A stretch of DNA of 64,000 bases, from positions 62,715,709 to 62,779,708 of the forward strand of contig CM041084.1 in NCBI GenBank assembly GCA_023079485.1, read 5' to 3'. Every line of letters begins with the position of its first letter. The first letter of the stretch is position 1. The notes below the pieces were generated by a model. It was given only the letters and a program-made list of their open reading frames with translations, made no database searches and had not been told where the DNA came from. Of the stretch, positions 13,511 through 40,349 are shown in pieces. Origin of the DNA: Archilochus colubris. Lineage: Eukaryota > Chordata > Aves > Apodiformes > Trochilidae. The translations under genes were made by a program, and so were the position numbers.

Positions 13511-14540
13511 TTCATATGAACAAAACTAATACAGCACAATCTACACTTATCAGGATAGGCGTATACTGTGTTTACAGAGTTCACAGCAGAATGAGTGTCT
13601 GTTCTGAGAATCCTTGAACACATGTTGAAAATACTAACAATACCTATCGAGTAGAGAAGTAATACCCAGGCAGAAGAGAGTGACCCATACTCACAGAGGA
13701 ACAAGATAATATTCAGCCCCGTGATGACCTTGCGCTAGTGCTGTGATTTGTTCTTCCTTCTTATCCTTCACTGTATTTTCAGATCCCCATTTCCTCACAT
13801 AGTTTTTCTCCTGACAGTCTACTTGTTCCTCACCACTGCACTGCTCAGTACTTCTTTGATCTGCATTTCTCTTGGGGAACCTACAGAGCATGCATTTTGT
13901 GCTTAGTTCTCCCTGTCGTTTCAATTTACATTGTTAAAGCAGCCATAAACCACTTTACTCAATGCACCTTGTGCAGGTTTGCCAAACAAATACTTCTAAG
14001 CACTCGCCTGGTGCAAGTTTTGCCCCCCTGGTCAGGAATCACCTCGAAGCTTCATAAATACAGAGTTCAACGAGTGCAAAAGCATCGTGAGCCATTCGCA
14101 TGGCAGCTCGTGTGGGCTGCATTACCACTTGATCTGTCCTTCCTAAAATTTACTCATTTCCAGTGCTTTGCACGCCACAGGACACAAAGTTGGATGAAGG
14201 CCAAAGAGAATATGGGAGGGAAACAACATTAATCCTGAAGTTATTTTCACCTAAACGAAAAGAAGCGTTTGCACAGCTTAGAGCTGAGCCATGGAAATGT
14301 TTTGGTTGTCTCGTAGCTCACAGCCACTCTCTCTCAGATTACATTGGTAGAGAGTCCCCTGACAAGCATGGTTTGGTCTCCACCTCCACACAGAACAACC
14401 GTACTCCGCTGCGCTTTAACCGAACACAATTCCAGGGCGAGAAGCTCTAGGCTTTTAGATTTTTTTTCACCTTCTGGGGAGGTGAAGGCAATTTGGAAGC
14501 GCGGGTTGCTGAAGAAATAAGAGTCCCCTCCAGCACCGCC
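13511..14540. other. Proximal upstream region of MYLIP
   Basis: About 1 kb of unique-looking sequence between the CR1 tail and the CpG island. It probably holds upstream promoter elements. I looked for a DR4-type LXR response element, because mammalian MYLIP is induced by LXR, and found only isolated TGACCT/TGACCC half-sites near 13,681 and 13,727 with poor partners. Confidence 0.4.
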
Positions 14541-14650
14541 TCCTTTGGGGGCCCGACCCAGGGGCTGGCAGTGCGGAGGGGCCACGCCAGGGGGAGACAG
14601 AGAGCGACAACAACAAGCGCTCTGCCGGCCGCCGCTGCTTCCCGGCGCTG

Positions 14651-14655
14651 ATTGG
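14651..14655 (-). promoter_or_regulatory. Inverted CCAAT box (distal)
   Basis: ATTGG on the + strand, in the context gctgattggtgg, reads CCAAT on the minus strand. It lies about 90 bp upstream of the TATA box, in the range where NF-Y commonly binds. It is paired with a second copy 43 bp downstream. Confidence 0.6.
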
Positions 14656-14693
14656 TGGAGCCGGCGGCCCGCAGATCCCAGCGGCGCCTGGCG

Positions 14694-14698
14694 ATTGG
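14694..14698 (-). promoter_or_regulatory. Inverted CCAAT box (proximal)
   Basis: A second ATTGG, in the context gcgattggtccg, about 45 bp upstream of the TATA box. Two inverted CCAAT boxes at about four-helical-turn spacing are a classic NF-Y promoter arrangement. Binding is inferred. Confidence 0.6.
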
Positions 14699-14710
14699 TC
14701 CGCAGGTGCG

Positions 14711-14724
14711 GCGGGGCGGGGAGG
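14711..14724 (+). promoter_or_regulatory. GC box (Sp1-type)
   Basis: The sequence gcggggcggggagg contains GGGGCGGGG, the Sp/KLF-type GC-box core, between the proximal CCAAT box and the TATA box. Confidence 0.6.
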
Positions 14725-14741
14725 AGCGGAGTGACAAAAGG

Positions 14742-14749
14742 TATATATA
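14742..14749 (+). promoter_or_regulatory. TATA box of MYLIP
   Basis: TATATATA in the context aaaggtatatatagagg lies about 230 bp upstream of the MYLIP start codon and downstream of CCAAT and GC boxes. The usual 25-30 bp spacing puts transcription start near 14,770-14,782. A TATA box inside a CpG island is less common than TATA-less islands and fits an inducible gene. Confidence 0.7.
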
Positions 14750-14775
14750 GAGGGATCGGAGCCGGCGGAGCGCAA

Positions 14776-14977
14776 GCATTCAGGGAGCGGGCACGGCGGG
14801 CGCGTTGCTTGCGGTGTCCGGGCGTGGGCGGGCGGTGTAGGCGGTGGCGGCCGGGGACGCGTGCGTACCTCCGCCTGTAGAGACAGCTGCGCTTTCTCCC
14901 CCGGCAGCAGCAGCAGCCGCCGCTGTCGCCGTCGTTCCGGGTGTCCGTGGCAGCGGCGACGCTGGCTGTCCCCAGCC
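14776..14977 (+). other. MYLIP: Predicted MYLIP 5'UTR
   Basis: The start is inferred from the TATA box and is approximate. About 200 GC-rich bases contain a short gcagcagcagcag run and no upstream ATG, so the first AUG is the MYLIP start codon. The start context has G at -3, which is favourable. Confidence 0.55.
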
Positions 14978-29174
<14,197 letters not shown>

Positions 29175-30151
29175 TCTGCGTGTACACTTTAAACTCATCA
29201 TGTCCTTTTTAAACTGCACTAATACGAAATGTAACCATTGATTGTGAAGAAGGCAATCACTCTGGCACCTATCTATGATCAAGAGAAAAAATACTGCATT
29301 TGTTAACATGTATATTATTTGTTCAGAATGTCTAGAATGGTTTGGGACATCTTTTGAGAGCAGAAGTGTAATCAATTCATGTTACTTAAAAGGAGAATGA
29401 TGCATAAGTTTGTAGCATGGCAGTGTTGCCAAAAAGCAAGGTAATCCTGGAGAAATGTGGTGTACACATGTTCATATACCAAGCGAGAGCAACGCAGCCT
29501 TCTGTTTTACACTCAATAATTTTCAGTACAGTCATTCCATTTATTTTAATACTAAGATTAGCTTTTAAAAATATCACTTTAGTTTAGGCTCATAGTTTCT
29601 GCTTTTAGTAAACTGCTTTAAAGAACTTTAAAAAAAAAAAACGGTTCTTAAATGAAAGTTGCAAGGCCTCATCAAGCAGCTGTGTTTAATTCAGAATTCT
29701 CTTAAATAGAAAACAATTCTGAGAGAATAGCTTTGGAAGGGTAGTACAAGTTTGTTAATCTGAAGTTGGTGAGGATGGATCAGGAAAGTCTTCTGGTTGC
29801 CAGTGTCCTGTGGAAGCACTGTTAAAGGGGCCTCATTCACAGGTCTTGGTGGGCAAAGTACTCCCAGGTTTCCCACGTCCAGCTTAGCTGGTGGTCTTGG
29901 GAGCTACAGTCATCTGCCCTTGAAGTTGGTTTTAGTTTTGGAGACTGATTTTAAACTATTAAACATGTACCATTAGTTTCTAAAATTAGGGTTGTGTATA
30001 ATTTTAAATGCTTTCTTCAGTTAACATCTTCATTGAGTAGGTAATTTCCTTCTAATATGTTTTAATCTCAACCCCCCAACTTGGGCATTTTGGGCTCTGG
30101 TTTCCCAGTGTATTCTCCAGGGTACAGAGGGAACTAGAGACCATGTTTTGG

Positions 30152-30159
30152 GTGCAATA
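30152..30159 (+). promoter_or_regulatory. Candidate miR-25/92-family 8mer seed site
   Basis: GTGCAATA is the full 8mer target of the AUUGCAC seed shared by miR-25, miR-32 and miR-92. It lies in the 3'UTR upstream of the polyadenylation signal. Use of the site is inferred. Confidence 0.5.
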
Positions 30160-30268
30160 CTGGCTTAATGAAAGCTAGAAAAGTACACTGTCACTTTACT
30201 GAAATTTTCTGACTATACTTTTCATATTGCCTTAATGTAGCAGTAATGTGTGTTTATGCATCTGTTTC

Positions 30269-30276
30269 TTTGCACA
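30269..30276 (+). promoter_or_regulatory. Candidate miR-19 8mer seed site
   Basis: TTTGCACA is the full 8mer target of the miR-19a/b seed GUGCAAA. It lies about 110 bp after the miR-25/92 site and before the polyadenylation signal. Use of the site is inferred. Confidence 0.5.
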
Positions 30277-30445
30277 GACATTTTGTCAAAATATTGAAAC
30301 TCTACTTTTTTATGACACATTAGCATATAAACCTTACTCTAAGAGGGTATTTATTTTTTCACTTTGTAAAGAAAATTTTGTTTCCTCATGAGGCAAGAGC
30401 TTTGTCCTATATTGCAGACAGCTTCTGTCTTTTTATATTCAGATT

Positions 30446-30451
30446 AATAAA
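30446..30451 (+). terminator. MYLIP: MYLIP polyadenylation signal AATAAA
   Basis: A canonical AATAAA about 1.27 kb after the stop codon, in the context gattaataaaggac, followed within about 20-40 bases by T-rich sequence (ctactttgttatt). It is the best candidate for the main 3' end. Confidence 0.75.
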
Positions 30452-30475
30452 GGACTTCAAAAATCTACTTTGTTA

Positions 30476-33400
30476 TTGATAAGACTTCAGTTTTGTTCTG
30501 AAATTAATCTGAGGCATTGCTGAACTGAAAATACAGCATGAAGTATTTTAATGTCCACAGTCTTTAATGTTGTGTTTCAAAAGGGAATGCATTTTTCTCA
30601 GGTGCCTGCAGATTTCTAGGAAGGGAAGAAAAGTGATGTGCAATTAACCACCTGTGTTCATGCAGTGTACTCTGAAATAGTTGATGTATTCCAACTGTAC
30701 AGTAGCTGTCAGTGTTACTTCATGAACTGTCCTACAGTATATTGCTCCAGTCATGGGGTAAATTCCATTGAGGTGAAAAATTAAATGGCAGCTTGAAGAA
30801 TAGAGATTATAGTTTCAGAAGCCTTGTCTAGGGAATTTCTTAATTACAGATGTGGTGGTATCTTTTTTTCACTGAAGTTATTTATATTTACTAACTTATG
30901 ACTCTAACATTCTAGAATAGGTGGTGTTTAGGCACTTCCAGCAGGGTCCTCTGGCTTTCCCCCACCAGTAAGCTGAGGGATGGAAGACAGTGCTGGGATT
31001 GGACCAAAGCTCTCTGGAATCCATAGGGCTCTATCCTGATGAATGTGAAGTTTCACATAACTATGGCATTTTAAAATTTTAACAGGTTATTGCAGAGCAG
31101 CATGTCCTGTTAAAACACCAGGGACTGAAGCTTGAAGCCCAGGACCTAAAATTGTTTAGGCCACCGCTTGAAACTGCTGATCAGGGAAGGGGAAGGTAAC
31201 TGGCAGCTGGGCAGCAAATTCTGAAAACAAGAGCTGTTTTATCTCTACATCAAATGCACTGGGCACAGGATAACTTAGCCTTTTAAAGTTGAAGGTTTCA
31301 CCTCTCAGTGAGTGGATGCTACTGAAAAAGATAAAAAATCTGAAGAGGAGTTCTGCTGTCCCTATGTGCCATTTACAGGAAGGAACAAGTACACAAGTGT
31401 GCCAGTGTATAGCAGTGCTAAAGCCAACCTTGCTTGGTTCCCAAGGTTACTCCGTTCTGTGCTAACAGAATTTAGTAATATCTAATCCATCATCCTATGG
31501 CAGCTGGCTGAGGTGGATGGTAAATTAATAGACATTAATACAGCCATCTGAGGTAAAGTATTCAACAAGATCAAGCTGTTAAGGCAAGCATTAACTTCAG
31601 GTCCTTCTAACTAAATTGGCTGTGTAATTAGACATCCCTAATAAAAGTAATTGTAGTGGTTAGAACTCCAGTAAAGGTGGCACTTGACAGGTTCCATGGC
31701 ACAAGTGGAATTGTGGCAAAGCCTGTGACTTCTGCCTGGTCTTGAGAAGCCAGACAGGGCTCAGGCACAGTCAGGGCTGAGGTGCAGTTCTGGCAAGTGT
31801 CGGTTGTATTCGACTGCTGGGAGTCTGGTTGTGCTTCAAAAGGAGAGCCTGGGGCACAAGGAGAGGCAAAGGGCTTTTTCCAGGTGGGAGGAGTGGGATT
31901 CCAGTGAGTATGGTGAGCAGAAAGCTGCTGCCTATTCTGGGAATGGAGCAGCAGATAATCTTTGCTGACTTGCAAATCGCTAAAAGCCTCACTTCTCTTG
32001 TGTGCTAAGATCTAATGGGATGCAAAACAATGTAAGAATAACTTCTGTTTGTTCACAGCTTTCCTCAGAAGCATTGTTTCAAATGGAGTGTCACACCATA
32101 CTAGGGAAGTTTTGCTTAACCATCCAAAACTGCTGTGGCATGTGTTGCTCAGTGTTTGTGGTTCTGGTACACTGTTTCTTACAAGAAGCACTGTGTCCAA
32201 TGCACATGAGCTGCCAAGAGCTGTCAAGGGTGTAAAAGCAACAATAGGAAATCTTGAACTCCACATGCCATGTAGCTATGCTGTAGGAAGAGCCATCTCT
32301 TGTTTGCCAAAGTGCTGTTCTTTCTCCTAAGCAGCTTTGTCTGAATGTTATGTGGGAGGGCAGTGGGGAAAAAATAAAATTCAGAAAACCCCAACAAAGC
32401 CCAACAGAATAGTTTGTGGGAACAGCTTGGGTCCTATCCTCTTCTTCCTCAGGAGCAGGGGGATTGATCACAAAGCTTCACTGGGTGCCTCACACACCTT
32501 ATTTTAGTGTCTCTGTGCACACCAGGTACTCATAATGAAGACAGCTTCTATACTGGTATTTGCTACCCAAAGCTAGTGCAACTTGGTGAGAAAAATCAGA
32601 GAAAATTCAGTTTTACATGTACCTCCAAAGTTACAGTGCAGTTGGTGTGGCCCTGTTGGGTGTGTGCAATGCCATTTTTAATGGCTCTAGTCCCAAGTTT
32701 CTGCTACAAGTGCTCAAATGGGAAAAGCTCCCCTTCAGAGACATCACGACTTGATGGGCAGCAGCTGGGTAACAGGAGCCCCGTTTGGTTTTTTGGCCCT
32801 CCTGATTGTAGAAGAGCATTCAAAAGCTGCCATGTGGTGAGAGGGTTGTGAGTTTAAGCTGCAGGACAGATGTTGTTACTTAAAGCAGTTAGGCTTAATT
32901 GTTGCTAATAAAAAAGGGAGGGGTTGTAGCAATAACCACACCTGTGCTGCTAGGGCTGGAAACTCCCAGACCTTCGCTGGTATGTGGCTGGCTTTTATCC
33001 TCCTTTTGATGCATCAAGATCTCTGTTTATGGAGAGAGCTCAACCTCCGAGGGACTACAAAGGCAGGAAGCCAAGGTGTTTCAAGCGACTTTCTTAAAAA
33101 AGAACAGAAGAACAGCTCTATCCTTCAGTACAGTCACCAGTTCCAAGGTATGTACAAGAGTTGAAACACAAACTATAGAATGAGGGCTTCTGTATTGTGA
33201 AATTATTTTATTTTCTTCCCCAAGTGCCATAAAAGCACATAAACAGCAGCACTCATGTATTTAAAGATTTATTTCCTTGCTGTATCAGCACTGTGGTGTT
33301 CCAAATGGAATGCCCTTGGGAAAATTCTCATCAGTCAGCCTATGCTATTTCACTTCACAGCAGCACTGCTAGCATGTTGATCAAAGACAGGGGAAGATTA

Positions 33401-36400
33401 CAGCTCAGATTTCCCATATATGGCTTTAAACAACAAACTTTATGTGAAGCGTTAAAATTAAATATTCACAAATCTTAGCTCCAGTAATGCCTGGTCAAAA
33501 ATCCTTCTGGAATTCCACCCCTTTGGCCCTGTTTTCACAGAAAGTATGCTGTAGTGCCAGGGAAGTTCTTTGGTTGGTCACCTTTGTGCCCTTAGATTCA
33601 GCCAGCAGGAGCCTGTTAAAATGAAGCAGCAACTAAAAAATGTCTTTAAAAGTAAGAAATCACTAAAATTGGAGGGGGTTGTAAAAAAATGCCACCTTTC
33701 CATGACTTTCCATGGCAGGGCCTGAGTGCAGCTTTGCTGGAAGAAGGATGTGTGGGATATGGTTGGGAAGAGGCAGGATAGGTCCAGACAGGAGACAAGT
33801 TGTGCTGGGGCAGGGCAGCAGCTGCCAGGGCAGTAACTCCCTGGGGAAACTCCCAGCAGAGGAGCCAGTAACATCCCACATCTTCAAGGGAAACAGCCAA
33901 CTGGACTTCCTTCTATGGGTGCTAAAACCTATCACAGTTTCAGGGTCTATTTGTTTCCTGCAAAGGGTGTGGTGAGATAGGAGGAGGTGCCAGGAGTAAT
34001 GCTGAGGAGGGGCTCTCAGAGCCCTAGTTAAAGAATCACTGGTTGGTGAGAAAAAACTGTTATAACTTTGAAAACTAAGTGGGAATTGTGATTCCTCCTC
34101 CTGTGAGAGCTGGATGTGTGAGCTGGATACAGAAGAATGAATGGGGCTGGTGCTTCGCTTAGGGATGGTGAGCAAGGCCCAGTGTGACCTCCTGCTCCTG
34201 CCAGGCAGAGGGGCTTGAGGGGCTAACATTTACAGAACTCACATGTATATCGAGTTCCTGCAAGAAAAAAGTCAAGCAAACAAATCATACCGGCTTTTCC
34301 AGAGCTTAACAACAGGTTACTCAATGATTTCTTGCCAACTAAAATGCAGAATCCTTTTCAGCAGGGGGTGAGACACAAGTGGGAAGGGATTCAATCTGCT
34401 CCTGAAAGCTGATGACTTTCTCTGAGCACTTTAGCCCTCTCATGAGTGACCTGATTTGGCCTATTGACTATTTGCTGCTTCTTCCTTATTCCTGAAAACC
34501 CTCCTGTTTTCTCACCAGTCATTTCTTGGTGATCCATCACCAAACTCTGAAGCCTCTGCTCAAGGAAAGAATCTGCCTTTCTTTTGCCAATGTCCATCTC
34601 TCTCCGATTTGGTGGTTAAATAGGCTTAACCTGATGTGTGTGTGTGTGAAGGTGTTTGCCATCCCTATTTCTATCCAGTAGTTAGTGTCTATCTTCTCTG
34701 CTTCTTCAAAGCAAATCAATGTAGGTAATGATAGATGATAATATGGCTACTTTTTACATAAACAGTCTTGCCAAAGCCAAATCTTCCTTTCTCCTGCCAG
34801 AAAGCTGTTTGTCTGAGGAATCCATGCATCTGGCACCAAATTCCAATCATAGCACTGCAACTGAGGGAATTACAGAGACATTGGCAGCTCATTTGAAGAG
34901 ACAGTATTTGTTTTCCTTGTTTAGAACTATAAATAGTCAATATAGGACTCTCATTCAACTAGTATTGATAATTGAAGTTATCCAGGCACAGACACACATC
35001 CAAAATCTCACTGCTGCTCCAAAGCCAGCCCAAATCTTACTTTCTTAGCTGAAATTCCGAAAGGGCAATGCAGAAAGCATTTGCCCAGCAGCAAACTAGC
35101 CCTGAAGATACACTCTGACACACCAGGTGTCTGTGTGTTTGACCTTAGAACTGTTTGCTTATATCGTTGGATGGACTGGAATTTTTTAAACCACCTTTGG
35201 CTCTGCTGTTGTTTGAGCAGCTGACTTCCTCCTCCTCTCTCCAAGAGCAACAACATGAAGCAATACCAGTGTCCTGAGAGCACCCTACCTGGACAATGTG
35301 CTAACAACACAAGGGTGATTCTTGAAGGGCAGTTGCAGGGCCTTTATGTTTAGAACATTGAAAGTGGAGCTTTGACACCTTGTCACTGGTCTCTGCTGCT
35401 TGATACCCATTTGAACCCCTCCTGCAGCTGAAGATGCAAATGACTGCAGCTCTTCCATTCTCTGGGGAACAATCCCACTGCTTCAGCAGGAGGAAGTGGG
35501 GTCTGTGTCTTCCCTAATCCTTTTTAAAAGGGAGAAAAAAAAAAAAGTTTGCTCAGTTTCTGCTTTTAAGAGTAGTTGTCAGCCTCTTCTTGGAGGAGGC
35601 ACTAGAGACTGGTAGGAGCGATAGGTGTGGAAAAACTTTTGGAAGAACAGAGATGTAAATGTATTGCCACAACCAACAGCTGTTGCCCAAAAGGCTGTGA
35701 TCTTGGGTAGGTGCCCAAGTGCTGTCATTTTCCCTGCAAGTCCTGCTCCTATCAGAAGGATTTCCCTCAAAATGAACTGCTATGTCCCACCAGCCAAGGT
35801 CACTACTACAAAAAAATGTTTTGTCTAAGTGGCAGGGAGCTCTGTAGCAATGGAGAGAGGCAGAATAATACCAGAAACAGAACACGGACTAATTAATGTA
35901 AAATGAGCGGCATAGCTGTAACTCATACTGAAAACCATGTCTTTGAGCTAGAGGGGAACATGATTGTGAAAAGAGGAACCAAAAAGGGTAAGTAACAAGT
36001 GATAGGAAGATAAAGAGGCAGCTCCCCAACTATCAAATATATTCCTATGGCTTTTAATAACAAATTACATTATGTCATAAGTTTCTTCTCCCACTCTTCA
36101 GTATGCAAATATTACATTAACAACTTCAGGCCGCCAGAGCCTTTTTTATCTAATACCAGTCACAGCCACAGAGAAACAACATTTCTTTAGTGGTGCAGAA
36201 TCAACCATCACAGCTAATCTTCCTGTTGTCTCCCTGGAATTTCTTCTTAAGACTCAAGGTGTTTACAGTTGCGCTGGGACAATTTTTCACTGGTGACAAT
36301 TTTTGCCCAGCCTGTTTCTGAAAGGGATACAGCACTATTGTGTGAAACAGCCTGAAGCTTCACTACCACCTTAGTGGATACCTACCAAGAAATATTATCT

Positions 36401-39400
36401 ATGTGCAAGATGATATTTCAGTCTTTTAGGAATTTCTCCCTGTTCCCCCACAGGTCTGCAAACTTCCCTTTCTATGTCCTGTGCAGCCCTACCAAACGAC
36501 AATTCTTTTAAGTAAGGTTAATTTTAATGTGAAAATTTAGTTTGTTATGGTATTTTATTCTAATAACATGTATGTATTTAATGGAAAAAAAACCAAAACA
36601 AAACCAAAAAACCAAACACCTATATATCTTAGTGAAAGGATACGTTTTGTAGCTCTTGCCATCTTATAAAAACTGTAGTAAGAATGACATCAAGTTTTGC
36701 GTACCCTCAAACAAACTTAGACATTCACTCAGTCACACATATTTTTTGCTTCTGTGCAAATATGAAAAGTTTCAGTCACAAGAAAAGGCATTTTCAGAAA
36801 GTTTTGGAGGTTGTTAAACAAGCAGCTGTAAAGGAAGTTGTTTTGCAAACTCAGTGACAGTTCTATCATCAAACCATCACTGGACTGAAACTGCATCTTC
36901 AGCTTCCACACAGCATCCAGTGTAAAGCTCTTCTCCTATGGTTGCTGCTACGTATTTTGTAACCTCTCATACCCTGCATGGAATTGTCTTGATTCTGAAG
37001 ATGTGATGTTCTGGCTTCACCATGGCCTTCTGCTTTCCACAGCCACCAGTTTCTTTATATGTAACCGTTTTTTTTTTTTCCCCCTTTCTCCCTAAACCCT
37101 GCCCTGCTCATCTCCCCTGGCTCAGTCTGATGCTTCAGACTGTCTTTTTCTGCATTCTTGATGCCTTGAGCCCAAACTCCATGAGTACCCAAGCTCCCTC
37201 AACTCTAAATCATCTTCTGTCTGCATGCTGCTAAATTGTACTTATAAAGTACCACAGTTTGCCACAAAAACACACCTAAGTCCAAGGCGAGTGCTTGAGC
37301 TCTCTGTTCTTTTGTTCTGGGTTTTATCTGGACGGGTCAATGAACCAGATAAACCTCCAGCTTTGGAGTTCAAAACTGGGACTGCTGTCTGGATTAGGAT
37401 CTCATCTGTGAAGTTCAGGCATGTCTCTTGTTTTTCTTAAACAGTGAGACATGTTCTTTGCCCCTAATGTCCATTCCTTCCCTATGGTTTGTCAGTTGTA
37501 ATTACTACCCTGGGGTTTCCATCCTCTGAAAAGTGCTGTGCCCTCCTGCAAAAGGCAGAGTTCTTTCTGTCTAAACAGAAGAGATGATAGTGGGTTGGTT
37601 AGCTTTGCTTCTTGCCTTGTGTTTGCTTCTCTGCAAAATTAACACTTCCTCCAGAGCTGCTCAGGGCTAAGAGGTGGGAGTCATAAGACTCATTTTACTG
37701 TGCAAGTCATTACATAGATACCAATTAGGATGAGATATCACTTATTCTCTGAGCTTTGTTTTCCTTATCCCACCAAACCATACATCGCCATCAATACTTC
37801 TATGGCAAACTGGTTTTCCAGTTTCTCCAGACTGCTGTTAAACCAACTGGACTGTGTAAAAGGGGCACATCTGAGGCTTTATTTCATGGTACCAGTGGCA
37901 TAACAGGACTTTAATCCCAAACATAAGGCCTCATCCAGTTATGTCTTTGTCTGGACATGGCCCCTGCTGGCATTTTCCTTGGCATGAACACAGTGTGATG
38001 CCAAACTGCCACAGGAAGTAGCTGGCAGAGATGGATTGTCGCAGCCTCTGATCCTCCACCTGGACAGTCAGGCTTCTTTAGCTGTATGATGGGATTAAAG
38101 AAATAAATGGCTCAATTCTATGAAAATTAAGCCTCGGGTTGATCATGGGCTCCTTGCTGGTTGCTAATGTGTCTGTCACTTGGGTAAATCTTGAGTGAGG
38201 ATTATAATCTCCAGGAGCAGAAAGTCCTGTTTTTCCTCCTGGCAGGTTTTCAGTGGGAAAGGAGTGAGGGGAAACTGAAGAGAAAGGACTTGGAGTCTTT
38301 TTGCCAGAGGGAGACAAAAACAAAGCAGGGCACTTAGGAAAGGCCCACAAAAGATGAGTGCACAATTTCAGTGTGGGGACTGTGCTGTGGGAGATGAACC
38401 ATATCATGGTCCCAAAGCTCAGAAGGAATGGCCCAAGCAAAGAAGGACACGGGGACAATAGTATCATCTCCCTCAGTAATTCTATCAACAGATTGGTGAA
38501 AGTCCGAGTCGGATGACTACAGAGACTGTGTGCACAGATGCATATATTATATATATATATATATATGAGTGCTGGTGCTACACCTCTGGTTTTAAAACAC
38601 TGTACAGCTGCTCTGACAGTAATATTAGAGTGATTGAGTCTCTTGAGTCTCTTTCCTTATAAAAGCAAATTATTTACAAAGCCATAAAATGTATTTGAGA
38701 TCCCTGATTGCATCCCAAGTCACTGATCTACAGAGTTAAGAGTCTAAACAACAACTCAAGGAAACCAAAGGAAATTTTGTATTACTTGCAGGCAACAACT
38801 GCCCAGAAAATGGAATGGGCATTAAGGAATAAGTGAGACAGAAGGAATCTCATCCTCCTCATTAAGCTATTCACTCTTCAACAAAAGATGGTGTGTTTGC
38901 AACTGTTTGTCATTAAGAAAGTCAAGGCTCCAGACCAAAGGGAAACTATAACCCACATCTAACTACTTGCATATGTTAACTTTTGGAATAATTTCCAGTC
39001 AGATAGAATTTCAGACATCTATACACTGACCCCTTGGTTTTGTTGGCCTATGCTCTTTCATTTCTTTGTTCTTATGTTCTTCCTGTGACCCAACATGATA
39101 GAGAAGTGTTCAGTATTGTTTTACCAAGCTTGGATAACTACTTAAAAGAAAGGAGAGCTGCAGCTCATGGAAGATTTTGTATAGCAGAGACATTTTAATA
39201 TAGGCAGGAGGGAACAATTACTATGTCTGCCTCTAACTCTATTCAAATAACTACGCCAATTTGCATCACTCATAATTTATTTTACTTTGTTGCCTGTCTG
39301 TTTCAGATTGATGGGGATTATTTTAAACCTCATAAAATTTACTAAGAATGACACTAAGGAAAAATGTGTTGTTTTGCCATCCTAAAAAGGTCTCGTCTAT

Positions 39401-39420
39401 GCAAACCCCTTGTGTGTGCA
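30476..39420. other. Intergenic DNA downstream of MYLIP, no gene recognised
   Basis: About 9 kb without a recognisable exon, RNA gene or clear interspersed repeat. Overlapping open frames on the minus strand near 33,578-34,229 (up to 188 codons) and 38,078-38,488 (136 codons) show no domain I know. Simple tracts: A/C-rich near 36,583-36,620, T/C-rich near 37,068-37,090 and (TA)n at 38,541-38,566. Confidence 0.55.
38541..38566. repeat. (TA)n microsatellite
   Basis: A run of alternating T and A, about 26 bp with one interruption. Confidence 0.8.
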
Positions 39421-39429
39421 CCACCCAGA

Positions 39430-39483
39430 TCATATATATAGATATATATATATATATTCACATATATATATTCACACATATAC
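39430..39483. repeat. (TA)n-rich microsatellite abutting a CR1
   Basis: Alternating TA blocks split by ttcaca units (two near-identical tatatattcacata blocks). It ends exactly where the truncated CR1 copy begins. Confidence 0.8.
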
Positions 39484-40349
39484 CAGTTCTGTTCAATATC
39501 TTTATTGATGATTTAGATGAGGGGATTGAGTCCATCATCAGCAAATTCGCAGACGACACTAAGCTGGGGGGGAGTGTGGATCAGCTGGAAGGCAGGAGGG
39601 CTCTGCAGAGGGACCTGCACAGACTGGAGAGTTGGGCTGATTCCAATGGGATGAGGTTCAACACAGCCAAGTGCCGGGTCCTGCACTTTGGCCACAACAA
39701 CCCCATGCAGCGCTACAGGCTGGGCACAGAGTGGCTGGAGAGCAGCGAGACAGAAAGGGACCTGGGAGTCTGGATTGACAGGAAGCTGAACATGAGCCAG
39801 CAGTGTGCCCAGGTGGCCAAGAAGGTCAATGGCATCCTGGCCTGGATCAGGAACAGCGTGGCCAGCAGGTCCAAGGAAGAGATTCTGCCCCTGTACTCAG
39901 CCCTGGTGAGGCCACACCTTGAGTACAGTGTCCAGTTCTGGGCCTCTGAGTTTAGGGAGGATATTGAGGTCCTGGAGTGGGTCCAAAGGAGGGCAACCAG
40001 GCTGATGAAGGGACTCGAGCACAAATCCTCTGAGGAAGGGCTGAGGGAGCTGGGGCTGTTCAGGCTGGAGAAGAGGAGGCTCAGAGGAGACCTCATCACT
40101 CTCTACAGATACCTGAAAGGAGGGTGTAGCCAGGTGGGGGTTGGTCTCTTTTCCCAGGCAACTCTCAGCAAGACAAGAGGGCACAGTCTCAAGTTGTGCC
40201 CGGGGAGGCTTAGGTTGGACATTAGAAACAATTTCTTTATGGAGAGGGTGATCAGGCATTGGAATGGGCTGCCCAGGGAAGTTGTGGATTCTCCATCCCT
40301 GGAGATATTTAAAAAGAGACTGGATGTGGCACTCAGTGCCATGGTCTGA
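39484..40349 (+). pseudogene. CR1 reverse transcriptase C-terminal half, frame intact
   Basis: About 288 codons from [13 protein letters not shown] through the catalytic FADDTKLGG (39,546-39,566) to the stop after ALSAMV, with no frameshift or internal stop. The continuous open frame starts further upstream at 39,348, but its first ~45 codons translate flanking and microsatellite DNA and are not CR1. Retained parts are the catalytic palm motif and the C-terminal region with VRPHLEY and [11 protein letters not shown]. The protein lacks an endonuclease and has no promoter. Confidence 0.9.

Larger units (their letters stand above)
29175..30475 (+). other. MYLIP: MYLIP 3'UTR
   Basis: From the stop to about 25 bases after the AATAAA at 30,446. 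AT-rich, with an A-run near 29,629-29,641 and candidate miRNA seed matches at 30,152 and 30,269. The end is inferred from the signal; longer isoforms are possible, as a weaker ATTAAA occurs at 30,780. Confidence 0.75.

Noticed and set aside
13676..13745. Possible LXR DR4 element near TGACCC/TGACCT upstream of MYLIP
   Set aside because: Partner half-sites at 4-base spacing (tcacag, ctagtg) do not match AGGTCA, so I do not call a response element.
33578..34229. Overlapping minus-strand open frames up to 188 codons
   Set aside because: Low-complexity Ser/Pro/Leu composition, no domain, no splice or promoter context.
38078..38488. Minus-strand open frame of 136 codons
   Set aside because: Ser/Pro/Leu-rich, no recognisable domain, and no supporting signals.
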